A DNA stretch of 64,000 nucleotides, taken from assembly GCA_045118335.1 (NCBI GenBank), contig JBGUXY010000041.1:1-64000 (forward strand), given 5' to 3'. The DNA comes from W1P20-047 sp045118335 (GTDB lineage Bacteria; Actinomycetota; Coriobacteriia; Coriobacteriales; Eggerthellaceae). The notes under the pieces are model-generated. The model searched no databases, was not told the DNA's origin, and saw nothing but the letters and a program-made list of their open reading frames with translations. Shown piece by piece: positions 51,931 to 60,886 of the stretch (the stretch's first letter is position 1; every line of letters starts with the position of its first letter). Both the position numbers and the translations under genes were made by a program.

Positions 51931-53058
51931 CTAGTTGAATACGTCTTTGATCTTCTGGAATCGCGTGCGCTCCTCGGAAACGCTCTCGCCCATTTCATGT
52001 GCAAGCTGCACCAAGAGTTCACGCTCGGTTTTGGAAAGCTTTTTGGGCACCGTCACCGTCACGTGTGTGAACAGGTCGCCCCGTGCTTCGCTCCTAAACC
52101 GTGTCATGCCGAACCCGCGGGTTCGCACGACTTGGTCGTTCTGGCATCCTTCGGGAATGTGCACCGTAACGCTTTCGCCTTCCATGATTCCCTCGACCTC
52201 GATGTCTGCCCCAAGACATGCCTGCACGATTGACACGTTCACGCGCGTATGAAGGTTGTCGCCGTCACGCTCGAAGATATCGTGCGGCTTTATCCGGCAG
52301 GTCACGATCAAATCGCCACCGGAAGCGCCCTGCATGCCCGCCTCGCCGAATCCCGACAGCCGCAGCTGCTGCCCGTCGCGAATACCCGCTGGGACTTCGA
52401 CCGTTATGCGCTGCCTGTCGGGTACGCGGCCCTGACCTTCGCATTCAGGACAGGGGTTTTCGATGGTCGTTCCCGTGCCACCGCATCGCGGGCAGGTCGT
52501 GGCCGTTTGCATGTCACCTAAGAAGGTGCGCTGCACGGTGACGACACGCCCGCGACCCTGGCAGTCGGGACAGGTAATCTCGCGCCCTTCGTCACCCATT
52601 CCCGTGCCGTCGCATTCGGGGCACGGTGCCAGGCGGTCGTAGACGATTTCCTTCTTGGCGCCTGCCGCAACCTCCTCGAGCGTCAACCGCAACCCGACGC
52701 CCATGTCGCGGCCATTTTTGCGCACCTGCTGCGCCCCTCCAGCGGCAGCACCGCCGAAGAAACTCGAAAACAGGTCGCCCATGCCAAAGCCGCTTCCGAA
52801 GATGTCGCTGAAATCCACGTAACCCGCTCCACCGCCTGAAGCCCCGGGGATGGTGCCGAACCGATCGTATTGCGAGCGCTTGTTCGGGTCGCTCAAAACG
52901 TCGTATGCTTCGTTTAGTTCCTTGAACTGGTCTTCTGCGTCGGCAGCCTTGTTCACGTCCGGATGGAGTTGGCGGGCTTTGCGGCGAAACGCCTTCTTTA
53001 TCTCGTCGTCGGTCGCCGTCTTCTCGACGCCCAGGATTTCATAGAGGTCTTTGGCCAT
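51931..53058 (-). CDS. dnaJ: Chaperone DnaJ
   Basis: Co-chaperone of DnaK. 375 aa: J domain with HPD (LHPDVNK), a Gly/Phe-rich segment, four CxxCxGxG zinc repeats (CPECDGTG, CPDCQGRG, CPRCGGTG, CPECEGQG) and the C-terminal substrate domain. It lies 18 bp after hrcA, so it should be under HrcA/CIRCE control. dnaK and grpE are not in the window. Confidence 0.98.
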   Translation of the reverse strand: MAKDLYEILGVEKTATDDEIKKAFRRKARQLHPDVNKAADAEDQFKELNEAYDVLSDPNKRSQYDRFGTIPGASGGGAGYVDFSDIFGSGFGMGDLFSSFFGGAAAGGAQQVRKNGRDMGVGLRLTLEEVAAGAKKEIVYDRLAPCPECDGTGMGDEGREITCPDCQGRGRVVTVQRTFLGDMQTATTCPRCGGTGTTIENPCPECEGQGRVPDRQRITVEVPAGIRDGQQLRLSGFGEAGMQGASGGDLIVTCRIKPHDIFERDGDNLHTRVNVSIVQACLGADIEVEGIMEGESVTVHIPEGCQNDQVVRTRGFGMTRFRSEARGDLFTHVTVTVPKKLSKTERELLVQLAHEMGESVSEERTRFQKIKDVFN

Positions 53059-53076
53059 AGAACTTGCGACCCTTTC

Positions 53077-54090
53077 CTAATCTTCTTCCAGAGCACGCTG
53101 CGCCATCCTGACGGCGCGAATCACGCGTGCATAGTTCATGCGCGTGGGGCCGATTACGGCGATGATGCCCTCGCCGTCGCCCCTGCCGTATTGACGGGCC
53201 ACCACGGACACGCCCGTGAGCTGGCTCGCGTTGTTCTCGTGCCCGATGCGCACCACCGTGGTGCCGTTGCCGGCGCATGCCCCCTGCAAGATCTCGAGGA
53301 GCACCGTATCGTCTTCGAGGACTTCCAGTACCGGGATAAGCGACGATGAATTGCTGAACTCGGGTTGCCGCATGAGGGCCCGCAGTCCCAGGCGATGGGC
53401 ATGCGACGATTCGCCCGACTGCAGGCAGGTGAACGTCTCGCCCAGCAGCACGCGTGCAAGTGGCCCGTAGATGGCGTCGGCGAAGTCCTCGTCGATGGAA
53501 TCGCGGATCTGCGCGAAATTCTTCCCCACGAGCACGCGGTTGAACAGGTTCTGCAGTGTTGCGAGGTCGTCGGGCGATACCTCTTCGCCGAAGTCGACTT
53601 GTCGGTTGAGTACCTGGCCCTTGTCCGTCACGACCACGATGAGCACGCGGTATGGGGTCATCGATATAAACGATATCTGGCGGATGTGCAGCGATAGCGT
53701 GGAGGGGGGAATCACGATTGACAGCGTCTCGGTGAAACGCGACAGTACCGCCGTGGTTTGCTGGAGTAGCTCGTCGAGTTCGTTTGCGCTCTGCCTGAGC
53801 TGCTCGACGGCACGACTCGTTTCCTCGTCGGGTTCCTGCTCTACTTCGTTTTTGAGCAGATCGTCGACGAAGCTTCGATATCCGTAGTCGGTTGGTATGC
53901 GCCCTGCCGAGGTATGCGGTTGGGTGATGTAGCCCTCGTCTTCGAGAACGGACAGCTCGTTGCGCACAGTTGCAGGGCTCACCCCGAGCCCATAGCGCTC
54001 GACGAGCGTACGCGATCCGACGGGGAGGGCATGCGATACGTATTCCTCGATGAGTGCCGCCAGCACGCGCTGGCGCCTATCCGAAAGCAT
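53077..54090 (-). CDS. hrcA: Heat-inducible repressor HrcA
   Basis: Represses class I heat-shock genes at CIRCE elements. 337 aa: N-terminal winged helix (residues 1-75, VSPATVRNELSVLEDEGY) and the GAF-like and dimerisation parts. ATG 54090 (MLSDRRQRVLAAL) has GGAAGGAG 8 nt upstream. A CIRCE-like site lies 60-90 bp upstream, predicting autoregulation of hrcA-dnaJ. Confidence 0.96.
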   Translation of the reverse strand: MLSDRRQRVLAALIEEYVSHALPVGSRTLVERYGLGVSPATVRNELSVLEDEGYITQPHTSAGRIPTDYGYRSFVDDLLKNEVEQEPDEETSRAVEQLRQSANELDELLQQTTAVLSRFTETLSIVIPPSTLSLHIRQISFISMTPYRVLIVVVTDKGQVLNRQVDFGEEVSPDDLATLQNLFNRVLVGKNFAQIRDSIDEDFADAIYGPLARVLLGETFTCLQSGESSHAHRLGLRALMRQPEFSNSSSLIPVLEVLEDDTVLLEILQGACAGNGTTVVRIGHENNASQLTGVSVVARQYGRGDGEGIIAVIGPTRMNYARVIRAVRMAQRALEED

Positions 54091-54150
54091 CGTCTTCGCT
54101 CCTTCCCAACCTTCATGCATGCGAATGCTCGTTATACCAACTCAAGCATT

Positions 54151-54177
54151 CTAGCAGTGCTGTCGCATGAGTGCTAA
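54151..54177. promoter_or_regulatory. CIRCE operator upstream of hrcA (one half degenerate)
   Basis: GAGTGCTAA (54169-54177) is a perfect CIRCE half. After the standard 9-bp spacer the partner CTAGCAGTG (54151-54159) keeps 6 of 9 bases. A TTGACA lies just upstream on the minus strand (54207-54202), but I see no good -10. Confidence 0.75.
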
Positions 54178-54279
54178 AGAACCCGGTAAACGATACCAAT
54201 ATGTCAAAGAGGAGTGCTTCTACTAGAATCGATCCAGCTGCCCGAATGAGTTGTAACCTCTGGGCATATCGATTCATTT

Positions 54280-55392
54280 TCACGGGCAGAGGTCTAGAAT
54301 CGCGCCATAGAGCTCGTTGCCGCACAGCCAACCCCTTTCCGTCGGTTGCCAGCAACCCTGTTCGTGGCAAACGAGGCCCTTCGCCTGAAGTTCTGCGAAC
54401 ACGCAAGGCGCTTCGGGGAGCAACTCGGCTGCAGAATCCACCTGCTCGTCTGACAATCCCCTGCTCATGCGCATGCCGAGCATCAGGTCTTCCGCGCACA
54501 TCTGATACACGTCCAAATCGTCCACCACTTGACCGTCGCGAACGCGCATGCGCCTCGATTCATTCTGCGTCATGGTCACCGCCGAATGTCCGATTCCCAG
54601 ATACGGGACACCCGTCCAGTAGGCGATGTTGTGACGGCACTCGTATCCCGGATAGGCGTAGCTTGCCACCTCGTATCGCTGCAGCCCCCGGCTTGCAAGC
54701 AGGTCGGCAGCGGCCTGCATCATGTCGGCCTGGAGGTCTTCGTCCACATCATCCATCTTTCCCTTGCGGATCATCTTTGCGAAGGGGGTTGCGGGCTCGA
54801 TGGTAAGCGGATAGACGCTCACGTGCTTCACCCCGGCATCAATTGCCGTTCGTACATCGGCAAGGAAACCGTCGAGGGTCTGGCCTGGGATTCCGCACAT
54901 CAAATCGACGCTCACGTTATCGAAGCGGACGTGGGCTACCTCGATGGCCCTAAGGGCGGCGCTGGAATCGTGAACGCGCCCCAACGTGCGCAACACGCCA
55001 TCGTCGAAGCTCTGGACACCAATGGAGAGGCGGTTTGCACCCAGCGCCCATATGTCCTTCACGAGCGGCGTCGTGAGGCTGTCGGGGTTTGCCTCCATGC
55101 TCACCTCAACTTCGTCGCTTATGGTCATCGACAAGCCAAGCATGTACAAGATCTCGGTTAAAAACTTCTGCCCCAGGTAGCTGGGGGTACCTCCACCCAA
55201 GTAGACGCTGCGCACCTTCGCAAGCTCCCCATCTCTTCCCGCCTTGCGGATCTCGAGCAACATGTTCTCCACATAGGTGCGCACGATGGCATCGTCTGGC
55301 GATGCGACGCCCGTGGTGAAATCGCAGTAGTTGCATCGTTTCTTGCAGAAGGGTATGTGCAGGTAAAGGGCACGGTAGGGATCGTGTGGCAT
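54280..55392 (-). CDS. hemW: HemW-like radical SAM protein (formerly HemN-like oxidase)
   Basis: 370 aa. Radical-SAM triad CKKRCNYCDF, GGGTPS, and CRHNIAYWTG typical of HemW. HemW proteins carry heme and lack coproporphyrinogen dehydrogenase activity, so this is more likely a heme chaperone than an enzyme of heme synthesis. ATG 55392 has AGGAG 5 nt upstream. The lepA-hemW linkage is widespread; here a small gene and dusB are inserted between them. Confidence 0.92.
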   Translation of the reverse strand: MPHDPYRALYLHIPFCKKRCNYCDFTTGVASPDDAIVRTYVENMLLEIRKAGRDGELAKVRSVYLGGGTPSYLGQKFLTEILYMLGLSMTISDEVEVSMEANPDSLTTPLVKDIWALGANRLSIGVQSFDDGVLRTLGRVHDSSAALRAIEVAHVRFDNVSVDLMCGIPGQTLDGFLADVRTAIDAGVKHVSVYPLTIEPATPFAKMIRKGKMDDVDEDLQADMMQAAADLLASRGLQRYEVASYAYPGYECRHNIAYWTGVPYLGIGHSAVTMTQNESRRMRVRDGQVVDDLDVYQMCAEDLMLGMRMSRGLSDEQVDSAAELLPEAPCVFAELQAKGLVCHEQGCWQPTERGWLCGNELYGAILDLCP

Positions 55393-55399
55393 GGTGCTC

Positions 55400-56464
55400 C
55401 TATCGTGGTGTTTTGCCGTCTTGCCCGATGCTGGGCTCTTGTTTCGCGACGTTTCGCTGATCATCATCGTACTTTTCAAGGTAGGATACAAGCCAGTCGA
55501 AGACATGGTTGAAATCGCAGGCCGTCATGCATTCGTTGAACGCGGCACGGGCAGTCGAGGCACCGGGCAGGCCCTTGACGTACCAGCTCGCATGCTTTCT
55601 CATGCGCACAACCGAACGGGGGTCAATCCCTTCCAGTATCGCGGTATGACGCCGTGCGACCTCGATTCGCTGTAACGCGCTGGGTGGGTGAAACCCTTCC
55701 TCCAGGTTCGCACCGTCGAATTCCCTGGCGAAAGCACATCGCACGTCCTCGAAGATCCAGGGGTTTCCCTGGGCGCCTCGTGCAACCATGACCGAATCGC
55801 AACCAGTCTGCCTGACCATGGCAACGGCGTCTTCTCCGCACCTGATGTCCCCATTGCCGATGACGGGTATGGAAACCACACGCTTGACCTTGGATATCAC
55901 ATCCCAATCTGAAGGGCCGCGATACATCTGCGTGGCAAAACGCCCATGCACGGTAACGGCGCTAGCCCCCGCCTGCTCGGCGATCTTGGCCAACGTGGGC
56001 GCAACATCGGGACCCATGTCGTAGGCACGGCGCATCTTGACAGAGACGGGAGCAGAAACGGCCGAGGCTATTGCCTCGACGATTTCTCCCGCTAGATCTA
56101 AATCGCGCATGAGCGCGGCACCGTCACCCTTGCTCACGATCTTGCGGGCAGGACATCCCATGTTCACGTCGATCACAGCGAGTGCATCACCCATGCGCTC
56201 CTCGATCCAGGCAGCTTGGCTCGCCATGGTCCCAGGCTCGTGCCCAAAGAGCTGCACTCCCACACGACGTTCCCCCCGTGCCAGGTCGACCAGCTGAATG
56301 GTGCGCTCGTTCGCATAAGAGAGCCCTTTTGCGCTCACCATTTCCGTGAAGGTGAGCTGCGCGCCGTGCTCCAAGCACATCTGGCGAAACGCGACGTCGC
56401 TCACACCTGCCAGGGGCGCAAGCAGCACGCTGTGGGATTCGAGGAATGAACGGTAATCGAACAC
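55400..56464 (-). CDS. dusB: tRNA-dihydrouridine synthase (DusB-like)
   Basis: Flavin enzyme reducing uridine in tRNA D-loops. 354 aa TIM barrel with LAPLAGVSDVAFR, the catalytic Cys in MGCPARKI, KMRRAYD, VHGR and GNGDI. A C-terminal helical domain includes MRKHASWYVKGLPG. It is 7 bp before hemW and 6 bp after the small membrane gene. Confidence 0.94.
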   Translation of the reverse strand: MFDYRSFLESHSVLLAPLAGVSDVAFRQMCLEHGAQLTFTEMVSAKGLSYANERTIQLVDLARGERRVGVQLFGHEPGTMASQAAWIEERMGDALAVIDVNMGCPARKIVSKGDGAALMRDLDLAGEIVEAIASAVSAPVSVKMRRAYDMGPDVAPTLAKIAEQAGASAVTVHGRFATQMYRGPSDWDVISKVKRVVSIPVIGNGDIRCGEDAVAMVRQTGCDSVMVARGAQGNPWIFEDVRCAFAREFDGANLEEGFHPPSALQRIEVARRHTAILEGIDPRSVVRMRKHASWYVKGLPGASTARAAFNECMTACDFNHVFDWLVSYLEKYDDDQRNVAKQEPSIGQDGKTPR

Positions 56465-56470
56465 GACTGC

Positions 56471-56668
56471 CTACATCGTGGCGGCTATTCCGGCAACGCC
56501 CGCGACGGACATCAAGACCAACACGACGATGAGCACGACAACCGCCAGGCAACCGACCCCCACAACTACCTTGCTCCCCGAACCCATGCCGGTGGAGTCC
56601 TTGTTGGAGTCCTTGCGTTCGTTGAAGGGGTCTTCGAGCCAATCGTATTCGCCATCGTGACGCGCCAT
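56471..56668 (-). CDS. 65-aa tail-anchored membrane protein, unknown function
   Basis: The N-terminal 35 residues are hydrophilic (WLEDPFNERKDSNK) and the C-terminal 30 form one very hydrophobic helix (VVVLIVVLVLMSVAGVAG). ATG 56668 is 1 nt after the lepA stop; AGGTGG inside the lepA end fits it at 10 nt, whereas ATG 56677 would be too close. It is cotranscribed with lepA and dusB. No family recognised. Confidence 0.7.
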   Translation of the reverse strand: MARHDGEYDWLEDPFNERKDSNKDSTGMGSGSKVVVGVGCLAVVVLIVVLVLMSVAGVAGIAATM

Positions 56669-56669
56669 G

Positions 56670-58475
56670 TTAATCATCCACCTTCAATATGGCCATGAAT
56701 GCCTCTTGGGGAACCTCTACGCTCCCGATGCTCTTCATCCGCTTCTTGCCGGCCTTCTGCTTTTCCAGCAGTTTGCGTTTGCGCGTGATGTCGCCGCCAT
56801 AGCACTTCGCGAGCACGTCCTTGCGCTTGGCTTTCACGGTTTGACGGGCAAGCACGCGCCCTCCTATTGCCGCCTGGATGGGCACTTCGAAAAGCTGCTG
56901 GGGTATGATGGACTTCAGCTTCTGGCACAAAACGCGCCCGCGCTCGTACGCCTTGTCGCGGTGCACGATAAACGAGAGGGCATCGATGGGGCTCCCCGAT
57001 AGCAAGATGTCGAGTTTCACCAGGTTGGAAGGCTTGTAGCCACCGAACTCGTAATCAAGCGATGCGTATCCCTTAGTCGAGCTCTTGAGCTTGTCGAAGT
57101 AGTCCATGATCATCTCGGAAAGCGGCATGTCCCACGTCATCTCGACCGTGGTCTGAGAGAGGTAGTTCATGTTCACGAACGTGCCGCGCCTCCCAACGGT
57201 CAGATCCATCACGGCGCCCACGTAGTCGGGCGGCACGAGAATCTTCACGTTAAGATAGGGCTCTTCAACCCGATCGATCTTGCCCGGATCGGGCATGTCC
57301 TGCGGGGAATGGAGGCTCACCATGGTGCCATCCGACTTGTAAACATGGTATTCGACGCTTGGAGCCGTGGCGAGCAAATCGAGGTCGAACTCTCGCTCGA
57401 GACGTTCCTTCACCACTTCCATGTGCAGCAACCCCAGAAAGCCCACGCGGAACCCAAAACCCAACGCATGACTCGTCTCGGGCTCGTAGACCAGCGCGGG
57501 GTCGTTGAGCTTCAATTTTTCGAGCGCGTCGCGCAAGTCGGTGTACTGGTCGGAATCGATGGGATACAGGCCCGTGTAGACCATGGGCTTCACGTCGCGA
57601 TAACCGGGCAGAGGGGTTTCCACGCCCCCCTTCGCGAGCGTGACGGTATCGCCGGTCTTCACCATGGAAGGATCTTTCAGGCCCGTGACCAGGTAACCCA
57701 CTTCACCCACGCCAAGCTGGTTGGTAGATATCTCTGCTGGCCTGCGGATGCCGACGTCCTCGACCAGGGCATCGCAGCCGGTGGCCATAAGCCGCACGCG
57801 ATCTCCTTTGCGCAACACGCCATCGACGATGCGCACGAGCGCAACTACGCCGCGATATGCGTCGAAGTACGAGTCGAAGATGAGCGCGCGAAGCGGGGCA
57901 TCGGGGTCGCCGGTTGGAGCGGGGATGTTGTAGACAATGGCCTCAAGCAGGTCGTGCACGCCCTCGCCTGTCTTGCCGCTTGCCAACACCGCATCGTCTG
58001 CGGGTATGGCGAGCGCGTCTTCGATTTCGGCTCGCACACGGTCGGGTTCGGCAGACGGAAGGTCGATCTTGTTAATCAGCGGGACGATCTCTAGGTCGGC
58101 GTTCATGGCCAGCATCGCGTTGGCCACGGTTTGCGCCTCGACCCCCTGCGTGGCGTCGACGACGAGCACCGCGCCCTCGCATGCCGCGAGGCTGCGCGAC
58201 ACCTCGTAGGTGAAGTCTACGTGCCCCGGTGTATCGATGAGGTTGAAATAGTAGGTTTCGCCATCATCGGACACGTAGTCGACACGCACAGCTTGGCTCT
58301 TGATGGTAATGCCACGCTCTCGCTCGATGTCCATGGAATCAAGCACTTGCTCCTGCATGTCGCGTTGCGCGATGGTGCCCGTCATCTCGAGCACGCGATC
58401 GGACAACGTCGACTTGCCATGGTCGATGTGCGCGATGATGCTGAAGTTTCGTATGTATTCCGGATTGACGCTCAT
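56670..58475 (-). CDS. lepA: Elongation factor 4 (LepA)
   Basis: Ribosome-associated GTPase that back-translocates or assists initiation and assembly. 601 aa, standard length: G1 AHIDHGKST, G3 DTPGHVDF, G4 NKID, EF-G-like domains II-V and the LepA-specific C-terminal domain. The start is ATG 58475 (MSVNPEYIRNFS); its ribosome site is weak. It leads the minus-strand run lepA - small protein - dusB - hemW. Confidence 0.97.
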   Translation of the reverse strand: MSVNPEYIRNFSIIAHIDHGKSTLSDRVLEMTGTIAQRDMQEQVLDSMDIERERGITIKSQAVRVDYVSDDGETYYFNLIDTPGHVDFTYEVSRSLAACEGAVLVVDATQGVEAQTVANAMLAMNADLEIVPLINKIDLPSAEPDRVRAEIEDALAIPADDAVLASGKTGEGVHDLLEAIVYNIPAPTGDPDAPLRALIFDSYFDAYRGVVALVRIVDGVLRKGDRVRLMATGCDALVEDVGIRRPAEISTNQLGVGEVGYLVTGLKDPSMVKTGDTVTLAKGGVETPLPGYRDVKPMVYTGLYPIDSDQYTDLRDALEKLKLNDPALVYEPETSHALGFGFRVGFLGLLHMEVVKERLEREFDLDLLATAPSVEYHVYKSDGTMVSLHSPQDMPDPGKIDRVEEPYLNVKILVPPDYVGAVMDLTVGRRGTFVNMNYLSQTTVEMTWDMPLSEMIMDYFDKLKSSTKGYASLDYEFGGYKPSNLVKLDILLSGSPIDALSFIVHRDKAYERGRVLCQKLKSIIPQQLFEVPIQAAIGGRVLARQTVKAKRKDVLAKCYGGDITRKRKLLEKQKAGKKRMKSIGSVEVPQEAFMAILKVDD

Positions 58476-58827
58476 TCGCGTTACTTTAGCGCAATCGACA
58501 ACCGTTGCGAAGCCAAATAACCCATGACCATAATATTTGCCGACCGACGGCAGTCGTCGCGTCCAGGGCACCATCTTGAGCGTCTACAGCATCGAAGTGT
58601 GTTGCGTTGATGGTAACAGTCATGTTTTCTTTGCATAGAAGGCGCATGAAAGCTATCCTGTTCACTTGCACAAGGAGTTCGCGCAAGGAACGAGGCTTGT
58701 TGTCGATATTCCTGGCAACACGATGCGGCGGCAGCCGTGCTTCCATGGGGAAACAGTCCCCTCCATGGCGGCAACGGGGGTCGACGCCGTCTGAAACAAC
58801 TTGTACATAACAATGGAGGATCAAACC
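58476..58827. other. 352-bp divergent intergenic region lepA / rpsT
   Basis: No gene seen. A plus-strand promoter candidate is TTGCAT-17-TATCCT (about 58634-58662), giving a leader of about 160 nt for rpsT. An imperfect hairpin with GGGG/CCCC arms flanked by CCATGG-type words lies near 58741-58776; S20 leaders are often autoregulatory. The minus-strand reading frame that crosses this region and rpsT is a shadow. Confidence 0.4.
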
Positions 58828-59313
58828 GTGGCGAACATCAAGAGCCAGAAGAAACGCAACATCACCAACGAAAAGGCACGTCTTCGCAACCGCGCCATCC
58901 GCAAGGAACTGAAGACGGCTACCCGCGCCGTCCACGAAGCGGTCGAGGCTGAAGACGGTGCTTTGGCACTCGCGAAAGCGCACTATGCTTGCAAGCTCAT
59001 GGACCGCGCCGTTACCAAGGGCGTCATCCACAAGAACCAGGCCGCCAACCGCAAGAGCGGCATCATGAAGCTCGCCAACACGGTGGCCACCGACGAGGAT
59101 CGCGCCAACTTCAAGGCCCCCGCCCGCAAGGCCCCCAATGCCCCCGGCACCAGCAAGAAGGCCGAGGCCAAGGCCGCCCGCAATGCTGCCATGAAGGAAG
59201 CTTCCGAAGCCAAGGCCGCCCGCCGTGCCGAAACGCAGAAGGCCGAAAAGGCAGCTGCAGAGCGCAAGGCCGCCGAAGCCGCAGCAGAAGCCGCCGAAGA
59301 GGAAGCAGAATAG
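58828..59313 (+). CDS. rpsT: 30S ribosomal protein S20 with long Ala/Lys/Glu-rich C-terminal extension
   Basis: The first about 86 residues are a normal S20 (MANIKSQKKRN, KARLRNRAIRKELKT, GVIHKNQAANRKSG). The protein then continues for about 75 more residues of almost pure Ala, Lys, Glu, Arg (for example AEAKAARNAAMKEASEAKAA), making 161 aa against the usual 85-90. Start GTG 58828 has GGAGG 7 nt upstream. The extension is in frame with no stop and the same codon style as the rest, so it is real rather than a frameshift. Confidence 0.93.
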   Translation: MANIKSQKKRNITNEKARLRNRAIRKELKTATRAVHEAVEAEDGALALAKAHYACKLMDRAVTKGVIHKNQAANRKSGIMKLANTVATDEDRANFKAPARKAPNAPGTSKKAEAKAARNAAMKEASEAKAARRAETQKAEKAAAERKAAEAAAEAAEEEAE

Positions 59314-59365
59314 CTCCCCCAAACTGCTTGAGACGGGATTCTTCGAATCCATCCGCATATCAAGA

Positions 59366-59393
59366 CGAAAAAGAGCCTTCGGGCTCTTTTTCG
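59366..59393. terminator. Bidirectional intrinsic terminator between rpsT and holA
   Basis: CGAAAAAGAGCC (59366-59377), loop TTCG, GGCTCTTTTTCG (59382-59393): perfect 12-bp stem with A-run and T-run. It serves rpsT (+) and can serve holA (-) as well. Confidence 0.95.
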
Positions 59394-59399
59394 TTGCGG

Positions 59400-60371
59400 T
59401 TACCTTCGAGCGATGACGCCTAGATACCAATCGGTGAACGTGGCGGCGGAATCGGAGCCGCTCTTCATGGCTTGCTCGGCATCGCGCGCAGTCACCAAGG
59501 CACGCCGCAACTCATCGGGCGTGAAACCGCGTGCCCATAAGCCATGGTTCTTCACACGCCAGGCGGGCATCTTCAGATGATCTGCGAGCTGCGCGATCTG
59601 TCCGCGGTTCATCAGGCACTGAGCGGCCATGAGTTCCCGAATGCGCGTGACGCACATGCCCATGAGCGCGTATTCTGACGTCGATTCCATGCGCTGACGC
59701 AAGGCGGCGCACTTCCGGGCGTTTCGAGAGCTGAACGCGTTGACGAATTCCCAGGGCTTTGCCTCCGCGGTGCGGCTGACTAAGCTGTTGACCTCGTTGT
59801 CGTTCACAGGGTCGGTGCCCTTGTGCGCCAGTGCGAGCTTTCGCAGCTCGGCGTCTATGGCAACCGTGTTCTCGCCCACGAGGTCGACTAGAGCGTTAGC
59901 TGCAGATGGCGTGATGGTGATGCCGTATGTTGGGGCCATTTCCCGTACGCGGACGGGAAGGTCCTTGCGGTTCACGGGAGCGCAATCGATGACGGCGCTC
60001 TTCCCCAGCTTCGCAACCGCCTTGTACAGGCGGGTGTTCTTGGTTATTGTGGTCGCCACCAGGGCAAGAACCGTGTTCTCGTTCGGATGACCGAGGTATT
60101 GAACAAGCGCTTCCAAATCGGATTTCTTCAGACGGTCTGCTGCATCCACCTGCACCAAGCGCACGTCGCTGGCAAACGGCAGCGTGTTGCAGGCCGCGGT
60201 GATTTCTTCGGCCGTGGCGTTTTCGCCGTTGAAGCGGTCGAAGTTGAATTCCAGGTCGCCCATCATAGCCACGCGGGCATGAAGCCGCCTGATAACGGTC
60301 TCTTTCTTCAGCTCATCTGCGCCAGTAACCAGGTACGCGGCAAGCAAGGGTTTCGGTTCTTTTCCAGCCAT
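59400..60371 (-). CDS. holA: DNA polymerase III, delta subunit
   Basis: Clamp-loader subunit that opens the beta clamp. 323 aa: an AAA+-like N-terminal fold (AYLVTGADELKKE), LVQVDAADRLKKSD, and a helical C-terminal collar domain. ATG 60371 has only a weak ribosome site. holA between rpsT and comEC is a widely conserved order. Confidence 0.92.
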   Translation of the reverse strand: MAGKEPKPLLAAYLVTGADELKKETVIRRLHARVAMMGDLEFNFDRFNGENATAEEITAACNTLPFASDVRLVQVDAADRLKKSDLEALVQYLGHPNENTVLALVATTITKNTRLYKAVAKLGKSAVIDCAPVNRKDLPVRVREMAPTYGITITPSAANALVDLVGENTVAIDAELRKLALAHKGTDPVNDNEVNSLVSRTAEAKPWEFVNAFSSRNARKCAALRQRMESTSEYALMGMCVTRIRELMAAQCLMNRGQIAQLADHLKMPAWRVKNHGLWARGFTPDELRRALVTARDAEQAMKSGSDSAATFTDWYLGVIARR

Positions 60372-60607
60372 GGACCCATTCTATCCCACACCCCATGCCT
60401 ATCCCCAAATTGCATACAACATCCCACCTGCACGCCACGTTAACCAACGTCTTGCATCCGCTAGGTTATGGCTGGGTTTTCAGGCATATCACCAGCCGCT
60501 GGGAATACCCATCCCACTTGGTTTCGGAGCTGGCATGAAAAACCCCGAAGGCAAGCCTACCGGCCTTTCGAAACCTCATCCAAACTGTATTTCAGCCCTC
60601 ATATACG

Positions 60608-60760
60608 CAGCACCTGCCATCATTTTCAGCCTACTATCGCTGCTCTTCCTTTTCGGAAGAGTTACCACGCTCCTGCCAACCAGCACCTGCCATCATGTTT
60701 TGCCTACTTTCGCACTTCTGTCTTTTCGGAAGCCACCATGCTCCTTCGACCAGCGCCCAT
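60608..60760. repeat. Imperfect tandem repeat, unit about 70-73 bp
   Basis: Copies begin at 60608 and 60681 (both CAGCACCTGCCATCAT), with a third start at 60751 (CAGCGCCCATGATG). Shared blocks include GCCTACT, TTTTCGGAAG and a CCAC-(A/C)-GCTCCT word. On the minus strand each copy begins ATGATGG or ATGGGC and is preceded by GTAGGC. Confidence 0.8.
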
Positions 60761-60886
60761 GATGTACTTGATGTTCGAACTCCTTCGTTGTACATGATCT
60801 TGCCGGAGATTCATAAGCTGAAGTCCCTATTTGCTGGTCGCAGGAGCCTGCACAAGCGAAATCGATGTTTCTAGCATGAAAAGCCG

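Noticed and set aside
58486..59430. Long minus-strand open frame across rpsT (314 codons)
   Set aside because: It is antisense to the Ala/Lys-rich rpsT, whose GC-rich codons suppress stops on the other strand; it has no ribosome site and no family resemblance.
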